Assembly (NCBI GenBank): GCA_018389105.1
Contig: JACATO010000631.1
Span: forward strand, 868,001-932,000
From: Nautilus pompilius
Lineage: Eukaryota > Mollusca > Cephalopoda > Nautilida > Nautilidae
Length of the DNA: 64,000 nt
Direction of reading: 5' to 3'
A program made the translations under genes and the position numbers. The notes under the pieces are model-generated. The model worked only from the letters and a program-made list of their open reading frames with translations. It ran no database searches and was not told where the DNA came from. The first letter of the stretch is position 1, and each line of letters begins with the position of its first letter. Shown in pieces: positions 61,164 to 64,000 of this stretch.

Positions 61164-61400
61164 CAGAGAGATGACCTCAGTACAAAAATATCACATCGAG
61201 AGGTATGGCGTCAATACAGAAAGATGACCTCAGTACAGAGTGTGATATCAAGAGATATGACGTCAGCGCAGAGAGAGAGATGTGACATCAAGAGATATGA
61301 CGTCAATACAGAAAGATGACTTCAGTAGAGAAATATGACATCGAGAGATATTACGTCAGTACAGGAAGAGAAAGAGAGCTGGCGTGAGATCAGTACAGAG
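61164..61400 (+). repeat. Eroded TGACGTCA/GA minisatellite
   Basis: Roughly nine irregular units such as GAGAGATGACCTCAGTACA and GAGATATGACGTCAGCGCAG. Only two palindromes are perfect; others read TGACCTCA, TGACATCA, TGGCGTCA or TTACGTCA. Same family and orientation as at 27.05, 39.95 and 51.95 kb, but clearly older. Confidence 0.85.
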
Positions 61401-62585
61401 AGATTTGCTCTGTTTTCATGCAGTATATCATATTGAGTCCATGAGGTGCATTTATTACTACTAACAGCCGCCTTCTGTGTTACAAATAATAAAAACAAAA
61501 AGAAAAATCCTTAACAACACTGGGCGTCTGCGCTATTTTAACTTATTGCATATCTAATGATAAACAGTATATCATTCCCTCCAACAACAACAACACAACA
61601 AACAAAAAGCAGTGGTATTGCAGTCCAAAATGCACTTTTCCAAGCAGGACTATTCTATTTTTAAGCAGTGGTTTTGTTTTACTGTAAGCGAAGGTCATAA
61701 TACATGAAACTGGTCTTTCGCAAACTGCATGAATCTTAAACGCGCGTGCTTGGCCCTGTGACGTCCGCGCACCTTGCGAGGTTTTGGAACTCTTCCAGAG
61801 CCTGTAAACAAAAACAGAAGCCTGTTCTGACCGGATAATATACATTTTTCTCTCAACTAAATGTCTCGCTGTTTTCGCTTTAGGATAACTTGGAACTAGC
61901 CCAAGTTGAGCCGTCACCTTGGCCCTTTTCAGATCTTACCGCCAAGATAGGAACAATGACCCTCAAGGTACCGCTAACAGCACCCCCCCCGGAGGGGGGT
62001 CACCAGCGAGCACGGATAAAAAGAAAGAATAAAATGTATAAGTTTTAATGGAGAATTGTATCCCTTTTAAAATAATATTTATTATTTTCTAGAAAATAAA
62101 ACGGATTTCCGTCATTGCACTGTTGGGCGATAAAAATTTCATCCTCAAGGCGGGATGGATTGGAGACTTTAAAGGCCCCATAAAATGACGATACACCAGA
62201 GAAGATCACTTTCACTTTATTATCTGTTTTTCTTTTTTACAAAAGATCACCTCACCGTGAAGGGAGCCGCAGAAAGTTCTAGAGAAACCGAGCAACCGGA
62301 AGGCTGCCAATTGGGCCGATCTGTTTTCGAAGCTGTTGCCATCCCTGACGCCTACAAGACCTCGAGCTCAGGAGACTTTGGAACCGATTTCAACAAACCG
62401 GAAGCAACAGAGACCGCCGAAAACCAGATCGCCCACGTGTACATAAAACCGGCTACCCCCGCTCGTATTCGGGCCAGAAAAAAAAAAAAAAAACTGTCAG
62501 GAATGGACTATAGGTGGCGCCGGTACCCTGTTCCAGCGTCTCGACTCAGGCGTACAAAGAAAAGCACGGCGCCGACGAGTCAGTG
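61401..62585. other. Non-coding stretch, no supported gene
   Basis: It includes a 124-codon minus-strand open frame (61543-61917) and a 145-codon + strand frame (62185-62622). Neither has a recognisable domain; the end of the latter runs into the Tc1-like fragment below. Confidence 0.45.
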
Positions 62586-62589
62586 TCAT

Positions 62590-62760
62590 GGGATTCGGCC
62601 TCAGACGGGGCGGACAACGTAATGTTCACCGATGAATCGTTCTCTCTCCGTTCCGCATGACCGATGGCCGGCGGGGCGTTTACCGCCCGCTACAGAAGCG
62701 GACTGTACGGCCTCCGCCTGTTCACATCATGCTGGCCGGTCTGGCGGGGAGAGTGTTAAA
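62590..62760 (+). pseudogene. Tc1-like transposase DDE-domain fragment
   Basis: NVMFTDESFSLRS (about 62599-62650) followed in another frame by DGRRGVYRPLQKRTVRPPPV matches the Tc1 segment around the first catalytic aspartate (LFTDESRFSL..ADGRRRVYRR). The arginine normally after DES is missing and the frame is shifted before DGRR. No second or third catalytic residue is seen. Confidence 0.45.
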
Positions 62761-63068
62761 TGATGCGCAGAAAAGTGTCCCCTGACCGCTCCGCTTGCTC
62801 GGGTACGCGAACAGGAAACTTGAAAATGGGTTGGGCCGCAGTGGCTCACCAGGCGCCATTGGATGAATTAACCAAGAGATGAAATATCGTTGTTGCTTAA
62901 CTTATTGAAGATAATACCTAAGTTGCGGCACAGCTTTGAGCACCCATTAAAAGCTTTAAAGATGGTTAGGGTTGTGAATAATAATAATAAGTTAATAATA
63001 ATTTTTTTGAAAGTCAGTAACCAAATTTTAAAAAAAATGATTGCCTGCCTTGTTTAATATTTTGAAAA
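62761..63068. other. Non-coding stretch, nothing recognised
   Basis: AT-rich DNA leading into a trinucleotide repeat. Confidence 0.5.
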
Positions 63069-63098
63069 ATTATTATTATTATATTATTATTATTATTA

Positions 63099-63129
<31 letters not shown>

Positions 63130-63130
63130 G
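63069..63130. repeat. (ATT)n microsatellite
   Basis: An ATT trinucleotide run of about 60 bp with two interruptions. Confidence 0.93.
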
Positions 63131-64000
63131 ATTTATTTCAGGGTTCGGGTGTTGACGTAGGTAAGAGCCGTAGCTGCGGAGCTGCGCTGTAGCCCTCTGT
63201 CGGAGGATTACAGACTGACGGTGCTGCAGCGCCAAGAATTACTACCTTCTCTAGTTTCTGGTGGTTTTCTGCTCTCGTGGGTGATTTCATTAAAAGGAAA
63301 AGAAGAAAAAACAACCCTAACTAACCCTCTTCTGAAATTTAATTTTAAAACAGTGCGACGAAGACAGGTGTTTCAAGATGGCCGCCGCCGACCCCCCCCC
63401 GAGTAGATTCCCAGGGGTCACTGGGAATTGCGCGGTGGCCGGTTTATAGGAACCTCGCGATAGGCATTATAGTCCTAGAGCCCGAGAAACGCTTAATCGC
63501 GGCGGCACCGTAGATCTTACTGAACCATTATCTCGAGAGACCATCGGATCGCGCAGATTATCTGTGGTTGGTAGGTTTGGGGTGGGCAACGAATCTATTT
63601 GGGTGGATGAGCGAGAAGTTGTGAAGATACGGGGGGATAATAGTTGTGGGGGGGTCGGAGACTTCTCATCTCCGGACTTGGCCATAGGTCTAAATGGGGA
63701 AATGGGGTCTCAGCGGGAACTATCGGCGTGAGGAGAAACCGCAGCACACAGTAAAGAACATACAGACTGATGGTAATATGCTCAAGGAATAAAGATCTAG
63801 AAGGCGCAGCTCGGTTACGAATACAAATCGGAAGAAAGAAAGGAAAAAAAAAAACCCAGCAACCCTGCGTCAGGGTTAGAATCGTTTTCCCGGTCGCTCA
63901 AGGAGGAGGCCGGACCGAGCCCCAGCAGCCGGCTGCAGCACCTGCCGAGAACAAACGAGCGGACAGTTTGTGCTCGCGACCATAACGAGCCCAGTTCGCT
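63131..64000. other. Non-coding stretch, GC-richer, nothing recognised
   Basis: More GC-rich than average, with a C9 run near 63392 and G-rich runs at 63630-63656. No exon with credible splice sites and no domain could be supported. Confidence 0.5.

Noticed and set aside
61543..61917. 124-codon minus-strand open frame
   Set aside because: Hydrophobic low-complexity end, no recognisable family, and flanked by repeats.

Overview
The window is animal nuclear DNA: AT-rich, intron-dominated, dense in microsatellites and minisatellites, and scattered with decayed DNA transposons. Two protein-coding genes can be reconstructed, both on the + strand with GT-AG introns whose phases match. A cholecystokinin/sulfakinin-type GPCR, a secreted C-type-lectin protein with a PAN/apple-like tail, and the repertoire of hAT, Tc1, mariner and pogo relics together suggest a lophotrochozoan, probably a mollusc. 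That placement is inference; no species can be named.

Layout. 1-17.1 kb is non-coding, either upstream of the GPCR or inside one of its introns. It holds a pogo/Tigger transposase relic (6.8-7.2 kb), a mariner-like element with recognisable inverted ends (9.93-10.85 kb) and a LINE reverse-transcriptase scrap (14.8-15.0 kb). 17.1-20.1 kb carries the last two coding exons of the GPCR (TM3 to the C-terminus). They are separated by an intron filled by a 19-copy, 54-bp tandem array with a four-unit higher-order pattern. 20.2-46.6 kb is a gene desert with four tandem arrays (27.05, 29.26, 32.45 and 38.0 kb), a frameshifted hAT/ZBED-type transposase (35.5-37.3 kb) and a Tc1 relic (41.1-42.3 kb). 46.6-56.24 kb is a complete four-exon gene for a 220-residue secreted C-type-lectin-like protein. 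Its intron 2 holds a 14-copy, 75-bp array. 56.3-64 kb is again non-coding, with two Tc1-like fragments.

The most distinctive feature is a dispersed minisatellite family built around the palindrome TGACGTCA, the consensus cAMP response element, followed by GTACAGAGAGA. It occurs at six separate places (24.75, 27.05, 29.26 in reverse orientation, 39.95, 51.95 and 61.16 kb), giving roughly sixty copies of the palindrome. The two genes do not obviously work together: one is a neuropeptide-type receptor, the other a secreted recognition-type protein. No tRNA, rRNA, CRISPR or prokaryotic feature was found.
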